From an uncultured Limosilactobacillus sp. (GTDB taxonomy: Bacteria; Bacillota; Bacilli; Lactobacillales; Lactobacillaceae): a DNA stretch of 64,000 bases. The position numbers were made by a program, and so were the translations under genes. This document shows positions 41,563 through 49,883 of this stretch, piece by piece. Under the pieces are notes generated by a model. That model made no database searches. It saw only the letters and a list, made by a program, of their open reading frames with translations, and was not told where the DNA came from. Positions within the stretch are counted from its first letter, which is position 1. Each line of letters starts with the position of its first letter. The stretch lies in the NCBI RefSeq assembly GCF_934202705.1, contig NZ_CAKPYE010000005.1, positions 1-64,000 of the forward strand. The letters run 5' to 3'.

Positions 41563-42696
41563 CTAAATATATTGCAGTTGTCGATCATGGCTAAATGCAC
41601 GATCAATAATTGCACTACCCAGACATTCTTCACCATCATAGAATACAACTGCCTGTCCCGGCGTAATCGCCCGTGCAGGTTCATCAAATGTGACCGTTAC
41701 TCTTGTTTCATCATCACTAATATCCACAGTTACCCCTTCATCAACTTGCCGATACCTAAATTTAGCTGTGCAATGAAAATGATGACCATACCGACTGACC
41801 ACATCATCCACCCAGTGAATATCACTGGCCTCTAAGTGAGTAGCATAAAGGTGTGAATTATGATAACCCTGGCCAACAATGAGCACATTGCGTTTGATAT
41901 CTTTACCAATTACAAACCATGGTTCATTACTTTTCTTATTTCCACCTAATCCAAGGCCACGACGTTGACCAATCGTGTAATACATTAAACCAGCATGCTG
42001 ACCAACAACTTCCCCATCAATAGTTTCCATCTTACCGGGCTGTGCTGGTAGATATTGACTCAGAAATTCTCGAAAATGACCATCTTCTCCAATAAAACAA
42101 ATCCCGACCGAATCTTTCTTATCGGCAACTGCCAGCCCCGCTTTTTTAGCAATTTCACGAATCTCAGGTTTAGTATAATTTGCTAACGGGAACTTAACAT
42201 GGTCCAATTGTTCGTGATCTAACTGGCTCAAGAAATAGGTTTGATCCTTATGCTGATCTTTAGCACGCATCAAATGCATGTTGCCATTTTTGTCACGCTT
42301 TAAATCAGCATAGTGACCAGTTGCTACGTAATCTGCCCCCAATTGATTAGCGTATTCAATAAACGCCTTAAACTTAATTTCTTTATTGCAAATCACATCT
42401 GGATTGGGGGTGCGACCCTTTTTATATTCAGCAATAAAATATTTAAAAACGCGATCCCAGTATTCTTTTTCAAAATTAACCGAATAATACGGAATGCCAA
42501 TTTGAGTTGCCACCTTAGCAACATCCTTATAATCTTCTGTCGCGGTACAGACACCATTTTCATCCGTATCATCCCAGTTTTTCATAAAAACACCCACGAC
42601 ATCATATCCTTGACGCTTTAAAAGAAGCGCTGTCACCGATGAATCAACTCCACCACTCATCCCAACAACTACACGTGTATGACTATTATCAGCCAT
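41563..42696 (-). CDS. mnmA: tRNA-specific 2-thiouridylase MnmA
   Basis: Adds sulfur to C2 of U34 in tRNA-Lys, -Glu and -Gln. From the ATG at 42696 the protein has 377 residues. It has the PP-loop SGGVDS (14-19), the first catalytic Cys in PDVICNKEIKF and the second in VGICFIGE, plus the tRNA-binding central domain and C-terminal beta barrel. GGTGAT precedes the ATG. In many lactobacilli a cysteine desulfurase gene lies beside mnmA; here there is none, only a 109-base gap with a promoter. Confidence 0.96.
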   Translation of the reverse strand: MADNSHTRVVVGMSGGVDSSVTALLLKRQGYDVVGVFMKNWDDTDENGVCTATEDYKDVAKVATQIGIPYYSVNFEKEYWDRVFKYFIAEYKKGRTPNPDVICNKEIKFKAFIEYANQLGADYVATGHYADLKRDKNGNMHLMRAKDQHKDQTYFLSQLDHEQLDHVKFPLANYTKPEIREIAKKAGLAVADKKDSVGICFIGEDGHFREFLSQYLPAQPGKMETIDGEVVGQHAGLMYYTIGQRRGLGLGGNKKSNEPWFVIGKDIKRNVLIVGQGYHNSHLYATHLEASDIHWVDDVVSRYGHHFHCTAKFRYRQVDEGVTVDISDDETRVTVTFDEPARAITPGQAVVFYDGEECLGSAIIDRAFSHDRQLQYI

Positions 42697-42767
42697 GCAA
42701 ATCACCATCATTTCTAAATAGATTCTGGATCCATCTACGATTGAAGGTCGCATGTCCAGTATTTTTT

Positions 42768-42795
42768 ATTATAACAAACGGTGCGAACTTGGTCA
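42768..42795 (-). promoter_or_regulatory. Promoter of mnmA
   Basis: TGACCA (42795-42790) and a perfect TATAAT (42773-42768) with a 16-base spacer on the minus strand, 72 bases before the mnmA start. The -35 match is weak. Confidence 0.6.
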
Positions 42796-42805
42796 CTGCT
42801 TTTAC

Positions 42806-43147
42806 TTACTTTTTGTCAAAAATACCACGTTGAACCATTTCATCCAAAATGAAGTGGAGCTGTGTCACAAATTCTTCGCGTCTTGGTTGATTGAAGATGT
42901 TAATAATTCTCGTTCCATTCGTACTGACGGTCGACATCTTAAAACCACTAAGTTCACCATTAACCGTAATTTGTAAACGAGCAAACGGCTTAAACGGTGA
43001 CTGTCGATCCAATGATCCTAAATAACGATAGTTACCCCGCTTCGTTCTTTCAAAGCCTAAATCAATTAACGTATATTCTTTAATTTGACTACTAATCATA
43101 TAAGTATCGGAATCACCAATTAATTGAACTGCATGTTGAAATTCCAT
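42806..43147 (-). CDS. DUF1831 family protein
   Basis: A 113-residue soluble protein whose AVQLIGDSDTYMISSQIKEY start, RGNYRYLGSL and ARLQITVNGELSGFKMST segments match DUF1831, a Lactobacillales family with no known function. Its ATG overlaps the mtnN stop. In relatives it is usually followed by a cysteine desulfurase and mnmA, suggesting a link to sulfur transfer; that middle gene is absent here. Identification is from memory of the family and fairly confident. Confidence 0.82.
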   Translation of the reverse strand: MEFQHAVQLIGDSDTYMISSQIKEYTLIDLGFERTKRGNYRYLGSLDRQSPFKPFARLQITVNGELSGFKMSTVSTNGTRIINIFNQPRREEFVTQLHFILDEMVQRGIFDKK

Positions 43148-43848
43148 TATTCTGCCTTCTCTAATTCACTAAATAACTCTAACAGCATCTTAGCGGAACG
43201 ACGTCCAGCTTCAATAATAAATTCGTCAAAACTAACCCCTGCATCTTCATCCCCGGTGTCAGACATGGCACGGACAACAACATAAGGCACTTCATGATCG
43301 GTTGCCACTTGACCAACAGCTGCGCCCTCCATTTCCGCTGAGAGTGCATCTGGGAAGTACTCTTTAATTTTGGCAACTGCCTCTTTACTTGAAACAAACT
43401 GGTCTCCAGAAACAATTAATCCTTTTTCGATCTTCAAGCCCGTCTTTTCGCCAGCGTTGGCCAATGCGTTACCCCACTTTGGTGACGCCTTAAATCGTGC
43501 TGGTTGACCTGGAAGCTGGCCGTAAACATAGTCAAACGCCCGTGCATCTGCATCATGATAAGCCGTTTCAGTAGAGATAACAATATCGCCAACCTGTTGA
43601 TTCTCGCCAATGCCGCCGGCAGATCCTGAATTAATAATCACATCAGCAGCAAAATCAGTGATTAGGTGTTCAGTAGTAATTCCAGCTTCAACCTTACCAA
43701 TTCCTGATTCAACAAGAATCACCGTCTGACCACTAATTAAGCCCGTGTAATATTTCTTACCACCAATTTCATTGGCCCGTTTATTTTCGAGATGGTCCAA
43801 TAATTCTTTGAGTTCCTCTGGCATTGCACAAATAATTCCGAATTTCAT
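43147..43848 (-). CDS. mtnN: 5'-methylthioadenosine/S-adenosylhomocysteine nucleosidase
   Basis: Hydrolyses methylthioadenosine and S-adenosylhomocysteine to free adenine plus the sulfur sugar; adenine can be recycled by Apt. The 233-residue PNP-fold enzyme has the IICAMPEEL start (catalytic Glu in MPEE), SGSAGGI, and the EMEGAAVGQVA and RAMSDTGDEDA motifs with the catalytic Asp. It lies in the csp-nudF-43858-mtnN-DUF1831 unit, overlapping the DUF1831 start by one base. Confidence 0.96.
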   Translation of the reverse strand: MKFGIICAMPEELKELLDHLENKRANEIGGKKYYTGLISGQTVILVESGIGKVEAGITTEHLITDFAADVIINSGSAGGIGENQQVGDIVISTETAYHDADARAFDYVYGQLPGQPARFKASPKWGNALANAGEKTGLKIEKGLIVSGDQFVSSKEAVAKIKEYFPDALSAEMEGAAVGQVATDHEVPYVVVRAMSDTGDEDAGVSFDEFIIEAGRRSAKMLLELFSELEKAE

Positions 43849-43857
43849 TTTCCTCTC

Positions 43858-44160
43858 CTATCCAACAAAAAATAGTCCTAAATAGACAAGAATAATTACA
43901 ATCAATAGTCCTATAATAATTCGATTAAGCTTTTTTCGAAGCCGATTAGTTTTTTCTTCTATTAAAATCTTTTTTTGCTCAGCAAGACTTTCTTCACGAG
44001 TTTTTCGTAGCGCTTTTTCATCATGCGATGCCGCTTGAATAAATGGTTCGTCATCCAGATTTTGCTGCTGATGCTCCTTTTCAGTTTCAAGCGGCTGCTT
44101 GAACCCCTGCCCATGTTGTTCTCGATACTCGCGCCTTGTCATCTGATGTTCTTCCGTCAC
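43858..44160 (-). CDS. Tail-anchored membrane protein of unknown function
   Basis: A 100-residue protein with a charged, Gln/Glu-rich N-terminal 75 residues and one C-terminal hydrophobic helix (about 80-99, IIIGLLIVIILVYLGLFFVG). This suggests a cytoplasmic domain anchored at the C-terminus. It begins MTEEHQMTRREYREQHGQG, and the RREYR motif recurs in short membrane proteins of lactobacilli. Its ATG overlaps the end of nudF by one base, so it is co-translated with that gene. Function unknown. Confidence 0.78.
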   Translation of the reverse strand: MTEEHQMTRREYREQHGQGFKQPLETEKEHQQQNLDDEPFIQAASHDEKALRKTREESLAEQKKILIEEKTNRLRKKLNRIIIGLLIVIILVYLGLFFVG

Positions 44161-44708
44161 TAGCAGTCCTCCTGACCCATCCAGTAATAGATTGCCGTTA
44201 CCGTCTTCATATCATCAATTTCACCATTCCGAACCATTTGAAATGCTTGATCACGATCAACTTGAATGATTTGCAGATTTTCATCTTGATCTTGCGGTAA
44301 TTTTTCTCGAACACTGCTCAATCCTGTTGCTTTGAACAATGTTATTTGTTCATCAGTAAAACCTGGAGAGCTATATAACGTAACAATTTTTTTCAGTGAA
44401 GTTGCTTGAAGACGAGTTTCTTCGTTCATCTCACGGTGAGCAGCATGGATGAGATTGCCTTGATCACGTTCATCAACTTTACCTGCAGGAATTTCTAAGG
44501 TTGCTTTCTGTAATGCTGCTCGCCACTGTTTAATGAGAATCATTTTTTGATCAGCGGTAATCATTAACAGAGCAACTGCGGGATGATGATGAATGATTTC
44601 TCGACTAGCTATTCTCCCACTAGGTGTTTTAACCCGTTGCTTTTCTAGCTGTAAAATATGACCATGGTAAATTGTTTGGGATGTTTCAACTGCTTCTTTG
44701 AGGTTCAT
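44160..44708 (-). CDS. nudF: NUDIX hydrolase (ADP-ribose pyrophosphatase type)
   Basis: Expected to split ADP-ribose and related nucleoside diphosphate sugars. The 182 residues follow the NudF layout (KQWRAALQKATLEIPAGKV then the Nudix helix), but the Nudix box departs from the rule. Between the first Gly (76) and REMNEE (92-97) there are two extra residues, the middle Glu is not in its usual place, and the last Gly is Arg99. The metal-binding Glu cluster Glu93, Glu96, Glu97 is kept. Co-transcribed with csp upstream and the 43858 gene downstream. Confidence 0.87.
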   Translation of the reverse strand: MNLKEAVETSQTIYHGHILQLEKQRVKTPSGRIASREIIHHHPAVALLMITADQKMILIKQWRAALQKATLEIPAGKVDERDQGNLIHAAHREMNEETRLQATSLKKIVTLYSSPGFTDEQITLFKATGLSSVREKLPQDQDENLQIIQVDRDQAFQMVRNGEIDDMKTVTAIYYWMGQEDC

Positions 44709-44711
44709 TAA

Positions 44712-44924
44712 TCAGTCCTCCGTTGAAATTACTCTAACATGGGCCGCTTGGAATCCTTTCATACTTGGAATAACCACGAAGCCAACCTTGACACCCGCTT
44801 TAATTAAACTTCGTGAACTTTTTTCAATTCCTTTCGTATGTACAAAAATTTCACCATCTTGAGGTGAAGCAATAAACCCCCAACCCTTTTCAGGTTCATA
44901 ACTTTTGATAGTTCCAATGATCAT
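44712..44924 (-). CDS. Cold-shock-domain-type protein
   Basis: A 70-residue OB-fold protein resembling CspA: GTIKSYEPEKGWGFI (RNP1-like) and GEIFVHTKGI (RNP2-like). It differs from true Csps in lacking the usual aromatic-rich KGFGFI/VFVHFSAI pattern and ends in AAHVRVIS, as in the longer CspA-like proteins of lactobacilli. The ATG at 44924 follows GGAGGAAG. It has its own promoter overlapping the ileS terminator and heads the nudF-mtnN unit. RNA binding is inferred. Confidence 0.83.
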   Translation of the reverse strand: MIIGTIKSYEPEKGWGFIASPQDGEIFVHTKGIEKSSRSLIKAGVKVGFVVIPSMKGFQAAHVRVISTED

Positions 44925-44941
44925 AAATGAACTTCCTCCAA

Positions 44942-44971
44942 TAAAAAAAGTCACAGCGATTTGCCATGACT
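44942..44971 (-). terminator. Terminator of ileS
   Basis: On the minus strand AGTCATGGC pairs with GCTGTGACT (9 bp, two G-U pairs) around AAATC, followed by TTTTTTT. The 5' arm overlaps the start region of the downstream csp promoter transcript. Confidence 0.82.
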
Positions 44972-44972
44972 C

Positions 44973-45001
44973 ATTTTACACCACCACCGTAAGCTTGTCA
45001 T
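44973..45001 (-). promoter_or_regulatory. Promoter of the csp-nudF-mtnN unit
   Basis: ATGACA (45001-44996), 17-base spacer, TAAAAT (44978-44973) on the minus strand. The predicted start near 44966 falls inside the 5' arm of the ileS terminator. Confidence 0.65.
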
Positions 45002-45027
45002 GAACTAAGCTCCAGCTTGAGATTTTC

Positions 45028-47823
45028 TTATTTTTCTAATCCTTCAGTAACGGTTTCCGGAAAGTTTTCACGAACAATCCGCGCACAGCGTGCACAAAGT
45101 TGTGGATATGCCGAATCACTGCCAACATCTTCCTTAGTCATTCGACAACGAGCACAAACTTCACCATGTGCTTTTTCTACTCGGACTGCAGAACCATCTT
45201 TAAATTGTTCGACACTAGCCGGCACTTCATCTGCAGGATGAATTTCAAAGTCAGAAACGCCAAGTAACAAGGCCACATCGTAATCTAAAGCATCTAACAT
45301 TGCCTTTTGACTTGGCTTAACATATAGATCTGCACGTGCTTCGAGTGAACGACCAATTAACTTTTCATTTCGGGCATCTTCCAGAACTTTTAAAACGTGT
45401 GAACGGATTTCCATAAATTGATCCCATAGATCAATTAACGCCTCTTCTCCGTCATATTTACGAGCTTCAGGAATCTCCGTTAATTGAACAAATTCTTCTG
45501 GCTCATTCATATAGCTCCAAACTTCTTCCGTTGTATGTGGTAAAATCGGAGTTAGTAACTTAACCAATCCGTCAAGAATTTGGTAGAAGACTGTTTGCAT
45601 TGACCGTCGTGCTAATGAATCAGCTGGTTGAATGTAAAGCACATCTTTGGCAACGTTCATATAGAACGCTGATAAATCATTATTAACAAAATTAATTAAT
45701 AGCTTATAGCCATCTAAGAAGTCATAGCTATCAAATTCAGCCCGCATTTTAGCCAAGAAGCGATTAAATTTCACTAGCATATATTGGTCAACACTAGTGA
45801 GCTTGTCATAAGATACTGTATTCTCGTCCGCATCAAAATCACTCGTATTGGCTAACAGGAAGCGGAATGTATTTCTCAATTTCCGATATGCCTCAGAAAT
45901 CTGTTGGAAGGTCCCCATCGAAACCCGAACATCTGCAGATGTATCAGCACTCATGACCCACAAACGGATAATTTCCGCACCCATTTGCTTAACAACTTTA
46001 CTTGGGTCAATCACGTTGCCAAGTGATTTGGACATCTTTTTGCCCTTTTTATCTAATGTAAATCCTTGAGAAAGGACGCTCTTATATGGTGCATGACCAG
46101 AAACAACCACACTTGTAATCATACTTGAATTGAACCAGCCACGATATTGATCAGAGCCCTCCAGGTAAAGATCTGCTGGGTAGGTTAAGTAACTTCGTTC
46201 ATTCAGAACTCCTTGGTGTGATGAACCGGAATCGAACCAAACATCCATAATGTCAGTTTCCTTAGTAAACTGGCCATTTGGCGAGTGTTCACTGGTAAAG
46301 CCTTCTGGCAACAGGTCCTTCGCATCGCGATCAAACCACACATTAGAACCATACTCACGGAAAAGATCAGCCACGTGATTGATAGTTTCTTCAGTCATAA
46401 TTGGTGTTCCATCTTCAGCATAGAAGATTGGTAATGGGACTCCCCACACCCGTTGTCGAGAAATGACCCAATCACCACGATCCTTCAACATATTACGTAA
46501 CCGAACTTTTCCCCATTCAGGGAAGTATTGAACTTCATCAACTGCGTTGAGAATTTCTTCACGCATCTTGTCAATCGATACAAACCATTGGTCAGTTGCA
46601 CGGAAAACAATCGGCTGCTTTGTCCGCCAGTCAAATGGATAGCTATGTTTAAGTGGCTCTTCGAGAAGCAAAGCATTTTTCGCTTCCAATAACTTAAGCG
46701 AAATATCATCCGCCTTCTGGTAAAAGACACCAGCAAATTCTGGACCATTTTCTTCAGTTAAAATTCCTTGGTCATTCATTGGGGCGAGAATTGGTAAATC
46801 ATACTTCTTTCCAAAACGGTAGTCGTCATCACCATATCCAGGAGCCGTGTGGACTAAACCAGTACCAGTATCATCAGTAACATAGTCACCAACTCCCACT
46901 AATAGTTCACGGTCAAGGTATGGATGCTTAGTAGTAATATACTCAAGATCTTGTCCTTTAATAGTTTTAACGACGTCAAAAGAAGTCCAGTTTAACTTCG
47001 TGGCGATGTCTGCTAAGCGACTGCTTGCAACTACAAATTTGCGTTCATCATTAGCTGGCTTAACTACCGAATATTCAAATCCTGGATTGACTGCCACTGC
47101 TTCAGATGCAGGAACTGTCCATGGAGTTGTAGTCCAAACTACTAAGTAAGTATCAGTGTCAAGGATCCCTTTACCATCCTTTACCTGTTCAGCAAAGAAG
47201 GCAGTTTTCGCCACCACATCATGATATTCAACTTCAGCTTCGGCCAATGCTGATTCTGAGGACCATGACCAATATACTGGCTTCTTTGCCTGGTAAAGCA
47301 AACCTTTTTTGGCAAAATCGCCAAAAACCTTAATTTGTGCGGCCTCAAACTCCTTATCTAAGGTTAGGTATGGATGATCCCAATCACCACTGACCCCAAG
47401 TCGCTTAAAACCTGCCATCTGTTTTTGTACTTGTTCTAAAGCATATTTTCGACAAAGATCCCGAAATTCGGTTGTAGACATTTTCTTCCGATCATATCCC
47501 GATTTCGTTAGTTGATGTTCAATTGGTAATCCATGTGTATCCCAACCTGGAACATATGGAGCACGATAACCAGTCATGGACTTATAGCGAACAATAAAGT
47601 CTTTACTAATCTTGTTCATTGCGTGACCAATATGGATATTACCATTTGCATATGGTGGTCCATCGTGGAGAACAAAAGTTGGCTTGCCCTCATTTAACTT
47701 TTGTCGTTGTTCGTAAACTTTGTTTTCTTCCCAAACTTTTTCACGTTGCCCTTCTGTCTCAGGTAAGTGGCCACGCATTGGAAATTTGGTCTTACCTAAA
47801 TTTAAAGTATCTTTAACTCGCAT
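45028..47823 (-). CDS. ileS: Isoleucyl-tRNA synthetase
   Basis: Charges tRNA-Ile. The 931-residue class Ia enzyme has HIGH (64-67) in PYANGNIHIGHA, the KMSKS motif in GKKMSKSLGN, an editing (CP1) domain with WTTTPWT, an anticodon-binding domain and a C-terminal zinc finger with two Cys pairs (CARCRM and CARCAR). This is the standard bacterial type with the zinc site. It is controlled by a T-box leader and ends at the hairpin at 44942. It follows divIVA, as in most Lactobacillales. Confidence 0.97.
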   Translation of the reverse strand: MRVKDTLNLGKTKFPMRGHLPETEGQREKVWEENKVYEQRQKLNEGKPTFVLHDGPPYANGNIHIGHAMNKISKDFIVRYKSMTGYRAPYVPGWDTHGLPIEHQLTKSGYDRKKMSTTEFRDLCRKYALEQVQKQMAGFKRLGVSGDWDHPYLTLDKEFEAAQIKVFGDFAKKGLLYQAKKPVYWSWSSESALAEAEVEYHDVVAKTAFFAEQVKDGKGILDTDTYLVVWTTTPWTVPASEAVAVNPGFEYSVVKPANDERKFVVASSRLADIATKLNWTSFDVVKTIKGQDLEYITTKHPYLDRELLVGVGDYVTDDTGTGLVHTAPGYGDDDYRFGKKYDLPILAPMNDQGILTEENGPEFAGVFYQKADDISLKLLEAKNALLLEEPLKHSYPFDWRTKQPIVFRATDQWFVSIDKMREEILNAVDEVQYFPEWGKVRLRNMLKDRGDWVISRQRVWGVPLPIFYAEDGTPIMTEETINHVADLFREYGSNVWFDRDAKDLLPEGFTSEHSPNGQFTKETDIMDVWFDSGSSHQGVLNERSYLTYPADLYLEGSDQYRGWFNSSMITSVVVSGHAPYKSVLSQGFTLDKKGKKMSKSLGNVIDPSKVVKQMGAEIIRLWVMSADTSADVRVSMGTFQQISEAYRKLRNTFRFLLANTSDFDADENTVSYDKLTSVDQYMLVKFNRFLAKMRAEFDSYDFLDGYKLLINFVNNDLSAFYMNVAKDVLYIQPADSLARRSMQTVFYQILDGLVKLLTPILPHTTEEVWSYMNEPEEFVQLTEIPEARKYDGEEALIDLWDQFMEIRSHVLKVLEDARNEKLIGRSLEARADLYVKPSQKAMLDALDYDVALLLGVSDFEIHPADEVPASVEQFKDGSAVRVEKAHGEVCARCRMTKEDVGSDSAYPQLCARCARIVRENFPETVTEGLEK

Positions 47824-47857
47824 TCTGCTTCTCCCTTCATTTACTAAATTCTAAAAT

Positions 47858-48085
47858 AAAAAAACAGCTCCATCCAAAGGGACGAAGCTGTTCGTGGTAC
47901 CACCCTAGTTTAAAGTCATTAGGACTTCCTTAGGCATTCTATAACGGGGATGACCCGGCAGTCCCTCCACTGTACTGTCAAGACTACATTCAGAGGTGAT
48001 GGGAATATTATTAAGCCATCGATTCGCACCAACCATCGACTCTCTGTGACATCATAATACTCTCGTGGTCTCATCATTATTTTAG
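47858..48085 (-). promoter_or_regulatory. T-box riboswitch of ileS (isoleucine)
   Basis: Tandem Stem I region with the GGTGCGAATC element, then the T-box sequence AGGGTGGTACCACG (47906-47893) and a terminator hairpin AACAGCT/AGCTGTT with T run (47892-47858). The likely specifier codon is ATC (48000-47998), i.e. isoleucine, followed by A as usual. Uncharged tRNA-Ile would pair there and at the T-box and block the terminator. The T-box has ACCACG where ACCGCG is the common form. Confidence 0.93.
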
Positions 48086-48093
48086 AATTATCA

Positions 48094-48783
48094 TTAGTGA
48101 TCAGATTTATCACTATCTGGGAAAATGACAACCGTCTCTCCCTCATCACCAGCAGCAGGTTGATCAGCAGCTACAGACGATGTAGTGTTTTCATCTGGTA
48201 TTGTGTCAGAGTTTACACTGCTTGCTTGCGGATTGTCAACCTTGTTCCCAAGAATCTTTTGAATTTCTGTAAAATCACTCATATCAGTATTCGCAAGTAA
48301 TTCATCCCAATCATTACTCTTTACGACCTCTAATTGAGATTCAAGCATTACTTGTAACCGTTGACGGAAAATCCGCGTTTGCTTCTTAAGATCATTAGTT
48401 TCTGTAGTTAGCTTCCGTGTTGAATTAGTGCACTCTTCAATTACTGAATTTGCCTTTTCGTTGGCTTCTGAAACAATATCGGTAGCTTGTTTCTGAGCTT
48501 CTCGAACCATAATCTCTGCTTCTTTTTTAGCGTTGTTTTTAACCTTATCAGCGGCTTCTTGTGCAACTAAAATGGATTTATTTAACGAATCCTTTAAATC
48601 GGTAAAGTATTTTAGCTTTTCCTCATTTGCTCTTACCATTTCAGAAAGTTCGCGATTGCGCTCATTTAACTCCTGAACCGTCTGGGCAACTTGGTTTAAG
48701 TAATCACGGACTTCACTTTGGTTAAAGCCCCGCATTTTAGTATCAAACGTTTTGTTAGTAATCTCGTCTGCACTCACTGTCAT
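48094..48783 (-). CDS. divIVA: Cell-division initiation protein DivIVA
   Basis: Coiled-coil protein that recognises negatively curved membrane at septa and poles. The 229 residues begin with the conserved membrane-binding domain (ADEITNKTFDTKMRGFNQSEVRDYLNQV), followed by long coiled coils (about 30-150) and an acidic, low-complexity tail (about 170-229). It stands at the end of the dcw cluster between ylmH and the ileS T-box. Confidence 0.96.
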   Translation of the reverse strand: MTVSADEITNKTFDTKMRGFNQSEVRDYLNQVAQTVQELNERNRELSEMVRANEEKLKYFTDLKDSLNKSILVAQEAADKVKNNAKKEAEIMVREAQKQATDIVSEANEKANSVIEECTNSTRKLTTETNDLKKQTRIFRQRLQVMLESQLEVVKSNDWDELLANTDMSDFTEIQKILGNKVDNPQASSVNSDTIPDENTTSSVAADQPAAGDEGETVVIFPDSDKSDH

Positions 48784-48804
48784 GATAATTCCTCCAAATA
48801 TATA

Positions 48805-49599
48805 TTATGCTTTAATTAACTGTATTTCCAATCGATGATTGTTCTTACGATTTGTACCACCTGTCTGCACTAATCTAATCCGACCACTATGTCTGACTGA
48901 GACCAAATCATGAACCGCAAGCTGATAATCTGGTCGTTCAATTTTCTCCCAATTAACGGTGACTAAATCATGTTCGATGGTTTCCTTTGCTCGGTTTCGT
49001 GAATAGTTAAACACATTTGCGATTACTGCATCTAATCGAAACGATGGAACGGTTACATATGCATCTTCCCAGTCATCTTGTGGAGTAATCACTGATTGAC
49101 CATCAATTTCAACAAATTTTACATTAATTCTGCCGATTCGGTCTAGCTGACGAGTGACAAAATGGCTGACATCTTCACTTATAATGATTTGCCAATTCAA
49201 CCCATCATTTAAAATGTCACCAAAACTAGCCCTGGTTAGTCCATTCCCCATTAATGTACCAAGAATTTGCCGATGGTGAAGTTCCACAAACTTAGTTGGA
49301 TACTTGATCTCCAAAAGACAAATATTAAAATCTTTATCACTTGGTTGATAGTAATCGGGATAAATTAACAATCTTTGCATTTCAGCATTTGGATAACCAC
49401 CCCAGGATTGATAACATAACCCAGTCTCACGATTAACCAACGTTTCCGCAATAAACAGTTGTCGTGGGTTTAAAAAATTGGAGAGAACGGGGCGGTATTC
49501 ACCGGTTACGGTAGAAATCATGTCCATTACCTGATTTAAAAAATCATGTTCATCTGAACGAAAATGCTGACTAACATTTAACCCAACCAATTTATTCAC
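48805..49599 (-). CDS. ylmH: YlmH family S4-domain RNA-binding protein
   Basis: A 264-residue protein with an N-terminal domain of unknown fold and a C-terminal S4 RNA-binding domain (about 185-250: FRLDAVIANVFNYSRNRAKETI ... LVSVRHSGRIRL). YlmH was linked to division and more recently to ribosome-associated quality control in Bacillus. The GTG start follows the yggT stop by one base (TAAGGTG), implying coupling. Confidence 0.93.
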   Translation of the reverse strand: MNKLVGLNVSQHFRSDEHDFLNQVMDMISTVTGEYRPVLSNFLNPRQLFIAETLVNRETGLCYQSWGGYPNAEMQRLLIYPDYYQPSDKDFNICLLEIKYPTKFVELHHRQILGTLMGNGLTRASFGDILNDGLNWQIIISEDVSHFVTRQLDRIGRINVKFVEIDGQSVITPQDDWEDAYVTVPSFRLDAVIANVFNYSRNRAKETIEHDLVTVNWEKIERPDYQLAVHDLVSVRHSGRIRLVQTGGTNRKNNHRLEIQLIKA

Positions 49600-49600
49600 C

Positions 49601-49864
49601 TTACATTAGGGAACCAAGCATTTGAACGCCACGTTGGGCAAACCATAATACTAATACTGCAACAATTGGTGAAAAACTAACCCCACCAAGTGGTGGAATA
49701 ATTCGTTCAAAAATCGCTAAATAAGGACGGACCAATCGATCTAAAAATTCACCAAGCGAACTTCGACTTGCTCCTGGAAACCAGGAAAGCAAGCACCAAA
49801 TAACAATTAGAAATACATACAGGTTAATAAGACTATTAATTGCCCACACAATAAACCCAATCAT
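49601..49864 (-). CDS. YggT family membrane protein
   Basis: Small protein of 87 residues with two hydrophobic helices (about 2-22 and 62-80) around a short loop containing WFPGASRSSLGEFLDRLVRPYLAIFERIIPP, typical of YggT/YlmG. It is conserved next to sepF and ylmH. Function uncertain; a role in division or nucleoid organisation has been suggested for the family. Confidence 0.9.
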   Translation of the reverse strand: MIGFIVWAINSLINLYVFLIVIWCLLSWFPGASRSSLGEFLDRLVRPYLAIFERIIPPLGGVSFSPIVAVLVLWFAQRGVQMLGSLM

Positions 49865-49883
49865 GATTCACTCCTCAGCTATT

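Noticed and set aside
44997..45241. Plus-strand frame over the end of ileS
   Set aside because: Shadow of the ileS zinc-finger region.
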